A program made the position numbers and the translations under genes. From the NCBI GenBank assembly GCA_033961575.1, contig CM066729.1, positions 98,211,001 to 98,275,000 of the forward strand: DNA of 64,000 bases. The letters run 5' to 3'. Shown in pieces: positions 32,071-42,647 of the stretch. How positions within the stretch are numbered: the first letter of the stretch is position 1; the number at the start of each line of letters is the position of its first letter. Under the pieces are notes generated by a model that did not search any database, was not told the origin of the DNA, and saw nothing but the letters and a program-made list of their open reading frames with translations. This DNA is from Aselliscus stoliczkanus (lineage: Eukaryota; Chordata; Mammalia; Chiroptera; Hipposideridae).

Positions 32071-33689
32071 GTCTGAAAATATTGATGGGAACTGGACATT
32101 AGTGGGGTAAATTGTTGAATATCTGAGAAAGATATGAATAAAAATTAGACAAGGGTTAATTTTTCAGAATCTCAGTAAAATAGCATTTCATCAAAATTTT
32201 ATAGCTCCCTTACAGAAATTGAAAGGTTTTGCCATCAGCCTTAGGTTACAAAATAAGTCAAGGTCAAAATTAGGTACACCCTCAGGAGTGTGAGTTTTAG
32301 ATCTAGCTTCTTTTAAATCTTATCTCAGTTCCTCAAAAAAATCATTAGAATAAAGATCCCTGCTGTTAACATCTCTCCATTTAAAATTACCATAATAGCC
32401 AGGACAAAGGAGTATGTCTTTAATAATGTTCATATGCACTTCAGATTGTCTCAGCTGAATTAATGACTAATTCTGAGACTCAGGTAGTGGGCGCTGGAAG
32501 AGATTTTTGAGGCGGTGTGTCAGACTTCAAAGCAAACTCTAACTTCAACACAGCAGGCTCAAGTCCAGCAGGACAGAGCTGCCTGGGGGCAATGACCCCC
32601 CAAGTCCCAAAAGAAGGGAGGAAATTTGCATTCACATTGTGTGTATTTGTTTATGGCTCAACTTCAGTTCTTAAGTAATTCACGAGTATTCCCATGAAAG
32701 TTGTATAATGGAAGATGAAAGTGAATTTGAGGGAAGCAAAGGAAAAAAAAAAAAAAAAAGCCCAGGCTCCTCAGAGTTGTTACTTTGGCCAATTTTCCCA
32801 ACTCTTTAAGACTGCACTTTCATAAGGATGTGAATTGAGAAGTTGCCACTTCTATTGGTTTGAGGCTAACTTTTGCCCCATTTTGATCTCTTTTCTGGAG
32901 CATTTTCTCTGACAAAATGTTAAGTAGCTGCCAGTCCTGTTTCTTCCACACTTGCTGAATCGCCTCAGCTCTCAGGCAGAGCTGTCTCACTTTGATTGGC
33001 AGTCACAGGGGACAGGTGATGTTTCAGGTCATGGCTGCTGGAGACTTTAAGGGTTGGCATGTGATGATTTATTATTTCTGATGACTCATTATAGGGAGGT
33101 TTGTGTTTCATGGGTATTTTGATGGGTGTTCTTTGCAGAGGTATCACCTTACTGAAGTACTTCAATATTTCAACCTTTGTCAACACCTAAAAGATATTAC
33201 CTTTCACTGTGGGTTAAGGAAGATAAGGAAGCGGAAAATGTTTATATGGTCAATTTCATGATTTCCTGGAGAGAAATTACAAAGGTTTAGGAGTGAGTTG
33301 ACTGATCTCAAGATTTGAAGGATCAAGACTGGGCCACGGGAAAAGGTTTATTAGAAGGTGCTTATTTGGAGGAAGTTGGCAGAAAGCATATATCCTAAGA
33401 ATACAGTGTGATTATTTCATCTTGATTGTGTCAAATACCTCAAAATACCATTGTCTCAAAGCCTCATAAATAAAATTTGTCTCCTTAAACACTGGATTGT
33501 TTAGAAACACGGACTTTATTAATCTTCCTTACAAAGAATGGGTGCACTGCTAATCAACCCAAATTATGTGTAAAATTTAAGGGAAGAAAATGGCTTGGAT
33601 AAAGCATAACAGTTGTCCAATTTGATTAGCAGATTTTTTAAAATGGAAAATTGTAACAGTTTTTGCTGAAGCAATAAACAGCTGTAAAA
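32067..33689. other. Anonymous sequence, about 1.6 kb
   Basis: There is a poly-A run at 32742-32759, but no element head before it that I recognise. A 73-codon minus-strand frame (32965-33186) shows no known family. I see no clear repeat. Confidence 0.45.
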
Positions 33690-34530
33690 AATTATGGCTT
33701 AGAACAACAAATATTTGTCAAACAAACTTCATGAGAACCATGGGTCAACTATGACACTGCTGGGCTCCACAGGGTTCCGCTGGCCTTGGCAGACCTTGAC
33801 TGGGCTTGCTCCATGTGGTGCTTATTCCAGGACTCAGTGTAAAGGAACAGTCATTATATGGGCCATGTTGTTTTTCACAGCGAAGGACAGAAGCTCAAGG
33901 GGGTAAAGCCAAACCACAAAAGTACATTTAAAGTTTCTACTTGAGGGCCAGCTGAGTGGCACATTGGTTAGGAGTTGGCTTGGGATGCCAGCTCTGAGCA
34001 GCAGGGCCCCAGTTCAGATCCCACATGAGGACCAGTGACACTGCTCTCTCTACAGCTAAGATGGTGAGCAACAGCTCGACCTGGAGATGGGCTGCAGTGA
34101 GTCGCCAGCGAGAGTGTAGGCTGCAGTGGGGCTGGCTGACAGTGGATATGAGCTTTCGTGAGCAGCCCTGAGCTGCCATGAGTGGCCATCCAATGGCCTG
34201 CAAGTGACTGCCTCACTTGGGAAGAGCGCAATGACAATACCAACATGGGCCAGTGAAGCAACGTCCTCCACAACTAGACTGAAGAACAAAAGAACAGTTC
34301 TTTTGTTCTGTTCCCCTTCCCTGATTCCCCAATGCTGTTTCCCTCCCCCAATTGACCAATAAAATCTTAAAAAATATAAATAAATAAAGTTTCTACTTGA
34401 AAATAGTGTCATTCCTATCCATTCATGTTCCATTGGCCAAAGTCACATGATCAAACCAAAGCCAGTGGAGTAGCTAAGTATATATATTCCAACTATAAGG
34501 AAGCACAATAAAACAGGGATAAAACAAATA
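33690..34530 (-). repeat. MaLR-type LTR, antisense, split by a SINE
   Basis: The left part (33690-33944) has reversed LTR wording such as 'TGGCTTAGAACAACAAATAT' and 'CACTGCTGGGCTCCACAGGG'. After the SINE it resumes with 'CATTGGCCAAAGTCACATGA' and 'AAGCCAGTGGAGTAGC', typical of the reversed 5' part of MLT1-like LTRs. Edges are approximate. Confidence 0.55.
33945..34385 (+). mobile_element. tRNA-derived SINE, long form (type B)
   Basis: The sense head GGGCCAGCTGAGTGGCACAT has a box B like 'AGTTCAGATCC'. The body runs 'CTACAGCTAAGATGGTGAGC' to 'CACAACTAGACTGAAGAACA', and the tail is 'CCAATAAAATCTTAAAAAAT'. A perfect 15-bp duplication, AAAGTTTCTACTTGA, flanks it (33930-33944 and 34386-34400). 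It lies inside an antisense LTR. Reversed open frames of 88-125 codons are by-products. Confidence 0.95.
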
Positions 34531-35009
34531 GCTGTGAATAAATAATACCATCTACCATATTAACCCAAAACTTCAAAGGGGCAGAAAATCAGCTTAGAAA
34601 AAAAATAATAGAAGAAAAATTTGAGGGCAAGTCTTATAAATGGGATTGCTGTGAGAGACATATATTTAGTTTGTAAATTCTGAGCATTCTTGTGCTCCTT
34701 AGACAGTGCTGAATTGACTCAGAAACTCTCAAATTAGGGTGTGGCAGCAACTGATATATACCTTTTGCCCTGAGCCTACCGGAATTTGTAGTAAAGAATA
34801 ATTTGGAACATAAAGATTATCATCTATTTACCATTTACTAAGCATCAGGCTTTGTTCTCAAATCTCTGATCTTCATGAAGTCATCCATGGATTCTCTTTC
34901 TACATGGAATTCAGGTTAAGACAACCTTTTTTGGTGAGGCTTACCTACTCCCTGAGCCCTGGAGTTAGCTTTCAATGGACAGCAGTTCAGTCTTTTCCTC
35001 TGATTAGAC
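34531..35009. other. Anonymous sequence
   Basis: No named repeat and no credible coding frame. Confidence 0.45.
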
Positions 35010-35022
35010 TGAAAATGTCTTG

Positions 35023-35132
35023 GTTTTTTTTTTTTTTTGAGGGCAGTGTCACTGGCCCTCACATGTGGGACCCAAACCAGGGCTGCTGGCATCCCAAGCC
35101 AGCTCTTAACCACCACACCACTCGGCCAGCCC
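35023..35132 (-). mobile_element. tRNA-derived SINE, short form (type A)
   Basis: Reversed copy with a T tract, 'GAGGGCAGTGTCACTGGCCC', 'CCAGGGCTGCTGGCATCCCA' and 'ACTCGGCCAGCCC'. A perfect 13-bp duplication, TGAAAATGTCTTG, occurs at 35010-35022 and 35133-35145. Confidence 0.94.
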
Positions 35133-35273
35133 TGAAAATGTCTTGTTAATTAGTCTATCTCTGCTGTTATACTAACTCTGCTATTACCAGTTAGATTGTA
35201 CTAGTGTGAAACTATGGCATATTTTCATTCTTAATTGACTTTTTCAAATTTATTTTTTTATTTTTTATTTTTT

Positions 35274-35965
35274 TAAGATTTTATTGGAGAATTGAGGAAG
35301 GGAACATTGTGCTTTTCCAGGACCCATCAGCTCCAAGTTCAACTGTTGTCCTTCAATCTTCGTTGTGGAGGGTGCAAGCTCAGCTCCAAGTCTAGTCACT
35401 GCTTTCAATCTAGTTTCAGCGGGGCACAGCCCACCATCCCATGCAGGGGTCAAACAGGCAACCTCGTTGTTCAGAGCATGCGCTCTCACTAGCTGAGCCA
35501 TATGGCTGCCTGTCGGCAGCTCGCAGCAGCTCAGCTCAGGCTCAGCTCACTGGTCCATGTGGGACTTGAACAAGCAACCGCGGTTCAGATCCCACAGATG
35601 AGGGCCAGTGACACTCTACAGCTAACAACAGCTCCATCTGGAGCTGGATTGTGCGAGCCCCAGCGATGGTGTAACCTGCAGCCCCTGCTGCAGTGGACTG
35701 TCATACATATGCTACAGCGAGTGGCCTGCAGCCAGCGTGAGCGGCTGGCAGCCAGTGTGAGCTGCCAATAGCCGCAGTGAGTGACCTTCCAGAGGCCGGC
35801 GACCGATCTGCCTCATCCGAGAAGAGCGTAATGACGATACAAACGTGGGCCAGTGAAGCAACCTACTCCACAACTAGACTGAAACAAAAAGACAGCAACT
35901 TGTCTGTTCCCCTTCCCTGATTCCCCAACGCTGTTCCCCTCCCCCAATTCCCCAATAAATTCTTT
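35274..35965. mobile_element. Head-to-head chimeric SINE
   Basis: The left part (35274 to about 35578) is a reversed type D-like SINE: tail 'AAGATTTTATTGGAGAATTG', then 'TCAATCTTCGTTGTGGAGGG' and reversed tRNA modules ('CACTAGCTGAGCCATATGGC'). At about 35579-35590, near a box B-like 'GCGGTTCAGATCC', it switches to a sense type B SINE whose first 50 or so bases are missing. That part continues 'GAGGGCCAGTGACACTCTAC' to the tail 'CCCCAATAAATTCTTTAAAA'. Two oppositely oriented SINEs are thus joined near box B in one block of about 690 bp. I see no clear outer duplication. Confidence 0.75.
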
Positions 35966-35989
35966 AAAAAAAAAAAGAGTACACTCTAA

Positions 35990-36290
35990 AACAATGATAA
36001 AATGTATAGTGAATACATAAACCAGTAACAGTCATTTATCATCATTATCAAGTATTATGTACTGTACATAATTGTATGTGCTATAATTTTATATGACTGG
36101 CAGTGCAGTAGGTTTGTTTATACCAGCGTCACCACAAACAACGTGAGTGCTGCGCTGAACTACAACATCCCTAGGCAAAAGGAATGTTTCAGCTGCATTA
36201 TAATCTTATGGCACCATCGTTGTATATGCAGACTGTCGTTGACCAGACCATTGTTGGATGGCCCATGACTGTGTATGTAGGATTTTATAG
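35990..36290 (-). mobile_element. Tigger-like DNA transposon relic, antisense
   Basis: It reads as the reverse of the repeat at 52992-53275. Shared phrases include 'TACTGTACATAATTGTATGT' for the other copy's 'ACAATTATGAACAGTACATA', and 'TATGACTGGCAGTGCAGTAG' for its 'TGCCAGTCATAAAAAATATA'. I recall this as a mammalian TcMar-Tigger-type repeat. Subfamily unknown, no coding. Confidence 0.6.
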
Positions 36291-37075
36291 GCTACGTATC
36301 AAATATCCCAAATCTATAGGTGAAAAGCACTAAATTTAGAAAGATGGATGTATCTTCTCCACAGAAAGATTCACAACAAATCTTGAGACATACTCATTAC
36401 AGAAATGATGGAAACTTGGTTTACAAAGGTTGAGGTGCCCATGGGAAGACTCTGGCTAATATCACACTGGGTCAGCCTATCCCATTTTCCACAAGTAAAC
36501 TCGCAAAGTTTTTTAAATAACCATCAGCAAATGAAAATGTTTACTTTATATCTTTAGTCAGATTAGTCAAGGACAGAATGCCCACACTGTCCTTTCTGCT
36601 AGCTGCCAAATAATTAGTTTAATAAAAAAAAGTATGTAAACAAGGTTCACTATTCTTCCCAGGCTATAGGCAATACCCTCCACCCTACCCCACCTCACCC
36701 CCAACTCCCACCCCCACACACCACCATGACCACCAACACCACCAGCAGCCTCTTCTTTCTGTTTTTTTAATCCTGTTTTTATCTTCCCTTTTGTTGATTC
36801 AGTCTACTGGCTGATCCCCTCACATGTGTATTATTTGTATGTAAATTAACTAAGCAGCCCAAAGAACCACTCACTAAATGTCTCTGAGCTATTCCTGGAT
36901 AATCTGAGAAGGGTAAGTAGTTATGATTTCTGAGATTGCACATGAGGCTATGGGCAGGCAATGATAGAAGAGGCTGCACACGTAGGCCCAGCCAGACAGT
37001 GTATACCGTTGTATGTAAAACTAGGAAACTGAAAATTCCTATGAACTGAGTAGAAAATTAGAAGCATTTAAGAAT
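36291..37075. other. Anonymous sequence with a C-rich patch
   Basis: Nothing here looks like a named repeat except the C-rich run at about 36670-36750. A 66-codon minus-strand frame (36779-36979) has no features. Confidence 0.45.
36678..36722 (-). other. Potential G-quadruplex motif (minus strand)
   Basis: The plus strand has runs CCC, CCCC, CCCCC, CCC and CCCCC within about 45 bases, separated by 1-6 bases. The minus strand can therefore form a G-quadruplex and the plus strand an i-motif. It lies in a CACC-rich low-complexity patch. Confidence 0.7.
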
Positions 37076-37086
37076 GTAGAATTATG

Positions 37087-37541
37087 GGCCAGCTGAGTGG
37101 CTCAGTTGTTAAAGAGCCCGAGCTCTGGGCAACAGGGTAGCCAATTTGATTCCTACCTGGGCCAGTGAGCAGCGCTTGAGCTGAGCTGCTGCTGGGCTGC
37201 TGCTGAGCTGCCAAGAGGTGGCAGGATGGCTCAGCTGGTGAGAGCATGTGCTCTTAACAACAAGGTTGCTGGGTTGACTCCCTCTTGGGATGGTGGTCTA
37301 CACCCACCCACAACTAAGATTGAACATGGCACCTTGAGCTGAGCAGCTGCGAACAGCAGTCTGATGGCTGGATGACTACTGGACTTGGAGCTGAGCTTGC
37401 TGCGCCCTCCACAACTAAGATTGAAGGACAATAACTTGGCTGTTCCCCTTCCCCAATTCCTCAACACTGTTCCCCTTCCCCAATTCCCCAACACTATTCC
37501 CCTTCCCCAATTCCCCAATAAAACCTTAAAAAAACAACAAC
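37087..37541 (+). mobile_element. Dimeric tRNA-derived SINE (type D)
   Basis: Module 1 has 'GGCCAGCTGAGTGGCTCAGT' and a box B like 'AATTTGATTCC'. Module 2, from about 37223, has box A 'ATGGCTCAGCTGG' and box B 'GGGTTGACTCC'. The 3' part has two copies of 'CACAACTAAGATTGAA' and a C-rich tail with three tandem units of the TTCCCCTTCCCCAATTCC type, then 'CCAATAAAACCTTAAAA'. A perfect 11-bp duplication, GTAGAATTATG, brackets it (37076-37086 and 37542-37552). Confidence 0.92.
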
Positions 37542-37552
37542 GTAGAATTATG

Positions 37553-38149
37553 ATCAAAACCACTTTATAATTAATTAATTAACTAGTTAATTATCTCAGT
37601 ATCTGTTTACTGGGCACCCTGAAACTACCAGGGTGTGTGCTAAGCAGAGATGAGCCAGGCATACATAATGTATTTTGTCCAGAGATTAAAAACTAGGTGG
37701 GGCTAGACAATCAAAGAGCACATAATTAAGTCACTAAATATTAATTATAAACCATGTTAAGTGTCATGTGAAGGAAAATCACTCCTTTACCTCACACAAA
37801 CAAATCCAGAAGAAAAGAGAGTCCAATGTTTTAATTCAGCAGCCTATTTTAGACATGATTGAGGACTCAGATTATTTCCCTATATCTTATTGGACCTCCT
37901 CGTTATGAGACATTTGTCTTGAGGCTTGCCCCTCATGGATTGGATGGCTATAACTGTTCTAAGTATCATATCATCACACAGTATCCAGAGAACAGAAGAA
38001 TGTCCTTTTCTTCTTTACACTCTTTAAGAAAGATAAGTTTGCCAGAGTCCTCTGGCATACTCTTTCTCATAGCAAATAGCCAAAAGTCTGTCAGATATCC
38101 ACTCCTGTACAAATCATTGATGAGGGTTAAGGAAATACTTTGATCAGTA
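37553..38149. other. Anonymous sequence, possibly old repeat at left
   Basis: At about 37596-37790 'TACTGGGCACCCTGAAACTA' and 'AGAGATGAGCCAGGCATACA' recall the same unnamed old repeat suspected at 22770-22990. A 94-codon plus-strand frame (37859-38143) shows no family. Confidence 0.4.
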
Positions 38150-38345
38150 CCTGTGTTGTCTAATAATGGAGCCATTAGTCAGGTGTGGCTATTTTAATTA
38201 AAGACAATTAAAAATTCAGTGTCTCATTGGCTCTAGGCATACTTCAAATGTTTTATAGTCACACATGGTCAGCAGCTACCATATTGAGCAGTGCAGAATA
38301 GAAGTTATTTCCATCAATGTAGAAAGTACTATTATATTGTGCATG
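38150..38345 (+). mobile_element. hAT-type non-autonomous relic
   Basis: Family wording: 'TGTTGTCTAATAATGGAGCC', 'GTCAGGTGTGGCTATTTTAA', 'AAAATTCAGTGTCTCATTGG', 'AGCTACCATATTGAGCAGTG' and 'TTATTTCCATCAATG'. The two arms around 'GTGTGGCTATT' and 'CAGCTACCATATT' are inverted, as in this class of elements. Confidence 0.65.
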
Positions 38346-39386
38346 TTTAGATAAGACTCAAATCCTAGGGCACAGGAGGAACCCTGAAGCACAAAGCCTT
38401 CCTTGAAGCACATGACCTTTGACCTGAATAAAATCATGGTTTTATTGAAAGGATCAAGGAGGTAAGGGAATGAATATTAGGTAAACAACAACAACAACAA
38501 CAACAGTGTTCATGGGGTGAGACAACAAAATGTTCATGGGGTGAGAAGGAATGCATGGGATGACTTTAGGAGCTAGAAGCAATAGGTCTTGGGGACTGAT
38601 GGAAGAAGATGAGAAAGAAGAACCATTCTAGGATAACATTAAGACTTCTGGTTTGGGTACCTTGATGGAGGCTGGTCCCACTCACTGAGAAAAGCAATGT
38701 AGAAAAGAAGTAGGTTAGGTGGGAAATAATATTGGATTTATTATTATTTCATACTAATAAGTCAGAGGGAGTGCAAGGAATGCCTGTGGGAGAGGAAGGT
38801 GAAGATTTCTATGGGCAGCTGGCAATCCAGTGAAGCAGTCATTAGGGTTTTCAGCAAAGTGGGAGTATTGGTGGCTCTACCGGAAACCGGAGCAGCATCA
38901 GATGATGCACTGAGGATGGTTTGGTTTAAGACTGAGTTGTTCTTCCTAATATAAATTTAAATATGGGAAAAAGAAAGTATAATAATAGCACATTCTTTCT
39001 TTTGCTAAGAGCTAGTAATAAATGGTAAAGAGATAACAAATAGTGCTTATTATTCCAGTATAATACTTGTTCTCTACTGATATCAGAAATATTTGAGTTG
39101 GTTAAGTAGAAGTAATTGCAGTAGACTAATAAACATATTCCCTTCCTTTGTGTACAACACAATATTAATTGTATATTGAATATGATTCACAATAATGTAT
39201 ATTTGTTTCAAACTAAACGTATATGTAATTTCACAGTTTGTCATTTGCTAGAATGGTTTCACTCAGAATATTAAAAAGATAATTGATACCTTAATTAAGG
39301 GAGTAGCTTGCTGGTAGTGTTTGATTCACTTTCATCCAGTTTGCCATTGAAATTGTCGTAAAAGACAGAAATAAGGTTTAGCATCA
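38346..39386. other. Old mid-repetitive or anonymous sequence
   Basis: Parts of 38380-38850 ('TAAGACTTCTGGTTTGGGTA', 'CTCACTGAGAAAAG') recall an old mammalian repeat I cannot name. It includes (CAA)n at 38484-38505 and a direct repeat of 'TGTTCATGGGGTGAGA' at about 38507-38546. Confidence 0.4.
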
Positions 39387-40428
39387 TGAAACACTAGGAG
39401 TGGACTTCCAGTAAAATGGCGGAATAGACAGACCCTGTGCTAACTACCTCCCAGGATCACACCAAAATTACAAACAAATTATACAGCATTCAACCCTGGA
39501 GGTCCCGGGAACACTAGATGAACAGAACCACCAAGGGAAGAACTTAAAGAGGAGGCCACGTCGGGTCTGGTAGGACAGGTGGAGACGAGAGAGGGTGAAC
39601 CCCGTGAGGGAAGCCCCAGCTGTGGGGAGGCTTCTCTGGTTGGGGGAGAGACACTCCAGCCGCACACCAAGCTCACCAGCCCAGAGTTCCTTTGCTGGGA
39701 AGAGAAGTTCCAAGATAGCTGGCAGTAAATTAGTGAGGACTCTCTTTGCCCAGCTTGGTGAGTCTAAGAGTGGCTAGAGAATCAGTGGGGCCGGAGCATG
39801 GGATTGCTCGCTGGTGAGCACTCACCTGGTTCCTGGTGGAGGGAGTAGCTGTGTGAGCCTGGACCAGGAGCCTGTGGGGATGGACTGAACTGAGCACCTT
39901 TGGTGCAAAGGCTGGAGGTTTTCGGACTATTGTTCCCCTGGTGTGGAGCCTTCATGCGAGTGTTGTAAGCAGGGCGCCATTTTGTCAGGGTTGGGCCCTC
40001 CCACAGAGGATCAGGTCCGGGACCTCATTGGTCTGGTGGAATTGGCTCAGAACTGCGTGTGTGCGTTCGCAGGCATGTGGCCTTGGATGCCCATCCTCCG
40101 CTCGGCTTATACTGCATTGCCAGGGAAACGTTGGGTGAGAGTCCTATGGCTCCAACAGGCTGCTCACTGAGATGCAGGAGTGCCCAAGCCGCTTCGGGTC
40201 CTGGCTCTCCACACTGCGCTTGCAGAGTTGCCAGGCTGGTGAGTGGTTGTCGGGCTGCTCGGCCTGATCTGCAAGCGGCTGATTGGGACAGGATGAGACT
40301 GGGAGTTTCCCTGGGAGTGTTGGGCTGTGTGAGCTGTGTGCCTGCATGATCCAGCCAGGGCTCTCCTGGTGATCTATCTAATACATCAAAGCAACCCAGA
40401 GTGACAGCCAGAACGGGGAAACAGAAAT

Positions 40429-41284
40429 ATGTCACAAGTAAAAGATCAGAAGAAACCTCTAGAAATGGAACCAAATGAAACAGAGGAATCCAACCTTTCA
40501 GAGACAGAGTTTAGAACACTGATGATAAGAATGTTTAACAAACTTAGTGAGGACATTAGGAATGATAGAGAAATCATAAAAAACTACCAGTTAGAACTAA
40601 AGAATACAATAACTGAAATGAAGAACACACTTAAAGGAATCACCAGTAGAGTAGATGAAGCAGAGGAGCAGATCAGCGATTTGGAAGACAAAATAGCAGA
40701 AATCACCCAGTTGGCACAACAAAAAGACCAAAGAATAAAAAGCTATGAAAATAATTTAAGAGCCCTATGGGACAAGATGCTGCACAACCACCACCGACTC
40801 ATAGGAATACCAGAAGGAGAAGAGAAGAAGCAAGGGGTCGAGAATGTATTTGAAAAAATAATGACTGAAAACTTCCTTACCCTGGTGAAGGAAATCAACA
40901 TACATGCCCAGGAAGTGCCGAGGGTTCCAAACAAGCTGAACCCAAACAGGTCCACACCAAGACACATCATAGTTAAAATGACAAAGGTTAAAGACAGAGA
41001 CAGAATCCTAGAGGCAGCAAGAGAAAGACAGCAGGTTACATACAAAGGAACTCCCGTTAGACTTAACAGCTGACTTGTCTACAGAAACTCTGCAGGCCAG
41101 AAGGGAGTGGCAGGAGATATTCAAAGTGACACAAAATAAAGGCCTACAACCAAGATTGCTCTACCTAGCATGGCTATCACTTAAAATTGAAGGAGAAATA
41201 AAGAGCTTCTCAGAAAAAAATAAGCTTAAGGAATTCATTACCATCAAGCCAGCATTGCAAGAAATGTTAAAAGGGCTTTTTTAA
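40429..41284 (+). pseudogene. L1 ORF1, nearly complete, one frameshift
   Basis: The frame opens MSQVKDQKKPLEMEPNETEE. It is rich in Lys/Glu with a heptad-like coiled coil at roughly residues 40-115, then the RNA-recognition part ('HNHHRLIGIPEGEE') and the C-terminal domain ('STPRHIIVKMTKVKDRDRIL'). It stops after 214 codons at 41071-41073. One extra base near 41060 explains this: the neighbouring frame continues 'STETLQARREWQEIFKVTQN' to a natural stop at 41282-41284. Without it the length would be about 285 residues, slightly short of typical L1 ORF1. This is the best-preserved coding remnant in the window. No host function is implied. Confidence 0.9.
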
Positions 41285-41340
41285 ACAAAAGAAAGGGGTA
41301 AACAAGCTAACCCAGGAAGACCAGGAATACAAATAACAAA

Positions 41341-41935
41341 ATGGCAATACATATGCACCTATCAATAATCATTTTAAATGTGAATGGTCTAAATGCTCCA
41401 ATCAAAAGACAGACAGAGAGTGGCTGAGTGGATAAGAAAATAGGACACCTGTATATGCTGTTTACAGATGGAATAAGATATTTCATGCAAATGGAAATGT
41501 CAAAAAAAAGCTGGAGTACCAATACTTGTTTTGGACAAAATAGACTTTAAAATGACTACAATAAAAGACAAAGAAGGGCACTATAACCCTAATAAACATC
41601 TATGCACCCAACATAGGAACTCCTAATTACACATAACAGATTTTGACAGACATAAAGACAGAGATCAACAGTAACACTATCATAGTAGGGGACTTCAACA
41701 CCCCATTGTCACCAATGGACACACCCTTTAGACAGAAAGTCAACACAGAAAGAGGGGCATTTAATGACACTTTTGACCAGCTGGACTTCGTTGATATTTT
41801 TGGAGCATTTCCCCCTGAAAAAACAGAGTGTACATTCTTCTCAAGTACACATGGGACATTTTCCAAGATAGACCACGTTAGGCCATAAAACAAGCCTCAG
41901 TAATTTTAAGAAGATTGAAATCATATCAAGCAGCT
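41341..41935 (+). pseudogene. L1 ORF2 endonuclease part, broken
   Basis: It starts MAIHMHLSIIILNVNGLNAP, an ORF2 N-terminus. A stop or frame change follows within 30 codons. A later frame (41643-41888) gives 'IIVGDFNTPLSPMDTPFRQK' (the GDFN endonuclease motif) and 'TFSKIDHVRP'. The element is cut at about 41935, before reverse transcriptase. Confidence 0.88.
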
Positions 41936-42529
41936 AAAAAGGAAAAACTGATGGTTGCTGACTGGGAGAGAGTGGGGCTGAGGGAGAGGGGGAAAGTTTT
42001 GGACAGCGTAGGTGGGTGACTACAATGTTGCCACAGGGATATGGGGGCAGTTCTCGGAATGTAGTTGATAATGTTGTGAAGAGACTATTAAATGAAATAA
42101 GTCAGTCGGAGAAAGACAAGTACCATATGATCTCACTTATATGTGGAATCTGAAAAACTGAATGAATGATCAAAGTAAACAGACTCATAGATATAGAGGA
42201 AAAACTGAGGGTTGCTAGTTGGCAGAGGGGTAGGGATAAGGGGGAAGGATTAGACAGCATAAATAGCTACAATATTGCCAAAGGGATATGAAACACAGTT
42301 TGGGGACTATGATAATGTTGTAAAAATTTTGTGGCATGTCAGATAGTCACATGTCTTATTAGGGAGACCACTTCATGGATGGAGTAGAGGCTTGATCACT
42401 GCAATGTACACCTGAAGCTGATGTTGTATAATATTGTATGCCAACTGTAACTGAATATATAGATAGTCACGGGATGTGGAGTATACTGTGGAAGGGAGTC
42501 AAAGGAATTGTAATAGATATGTATGATAT

Positions 42530-42582
42530 GGGGGGGGCATGGGGTGGCGAACTGGGGGAGGGAGGTTGTCATTTTGGGGGGT
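42530..42582 (+). other. G-rich L1 3'UTR segment (potential G-quadruplex)
   Basis: Runs of 8, 4, 5, 3 and 6 G fall within about 53 bases on the sense strand of the L1 3'UTR. Such G-rich 3'UTR tracts are a known feature of mammalian L1. Confidence 0.75.
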
Positions 42583-42647
42583 AAAGAGTATAACTATTAC
42601 ATTGTGTTGTACACCTGAAACTAATAAAAGAAAAAAAGAAACATTAG

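Larger units (their letters stand above)
39400..42635 (+). mobile_element. LINE-1 with both ends but internal deletion
   Basis: It starts near 'GTGGACTTCCAGTAAAATGG'. The 5'UTR (about 1 kb, GC-rich) leads to ORF1 at 40429 and ORF2 at 41341. At about 41935 it jumps from the endonuclease region to the 3'UTR, which ends 'CACCTGAAACTAATAAAAGA' with an A-rich tail. An imperfect duplication, GAAACAYTAGGA, flanks it (39388-39399 and 42636-42647). About 3.2 kb remain, so roughly half of a full L1, including reverse transcriptase, is missing. The 3'UTR carries two related modules and a G-rich stretch. Confidence 0.9.

Noticed and set aside
32742..32760. Poly-A run as the tail of a processed pseudogene
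   Set aside because: No recognisable gene or SINE body precedes it and no flanking duplication is evident.
37440..37520. CRISPR-like or minisatellite array in the C-rich tandem units
   Set aside because: The units are part of a SINE tail bracketed by target-site duplications. There are no spacers and this is a eukaryotic genome.
40025..40474. 149-codon minus-strand open frame
   Set aside because: It overlaps the L1 5'UTR and ORF1 start in antisense. GC-rich UTR sequence keeps frames open.
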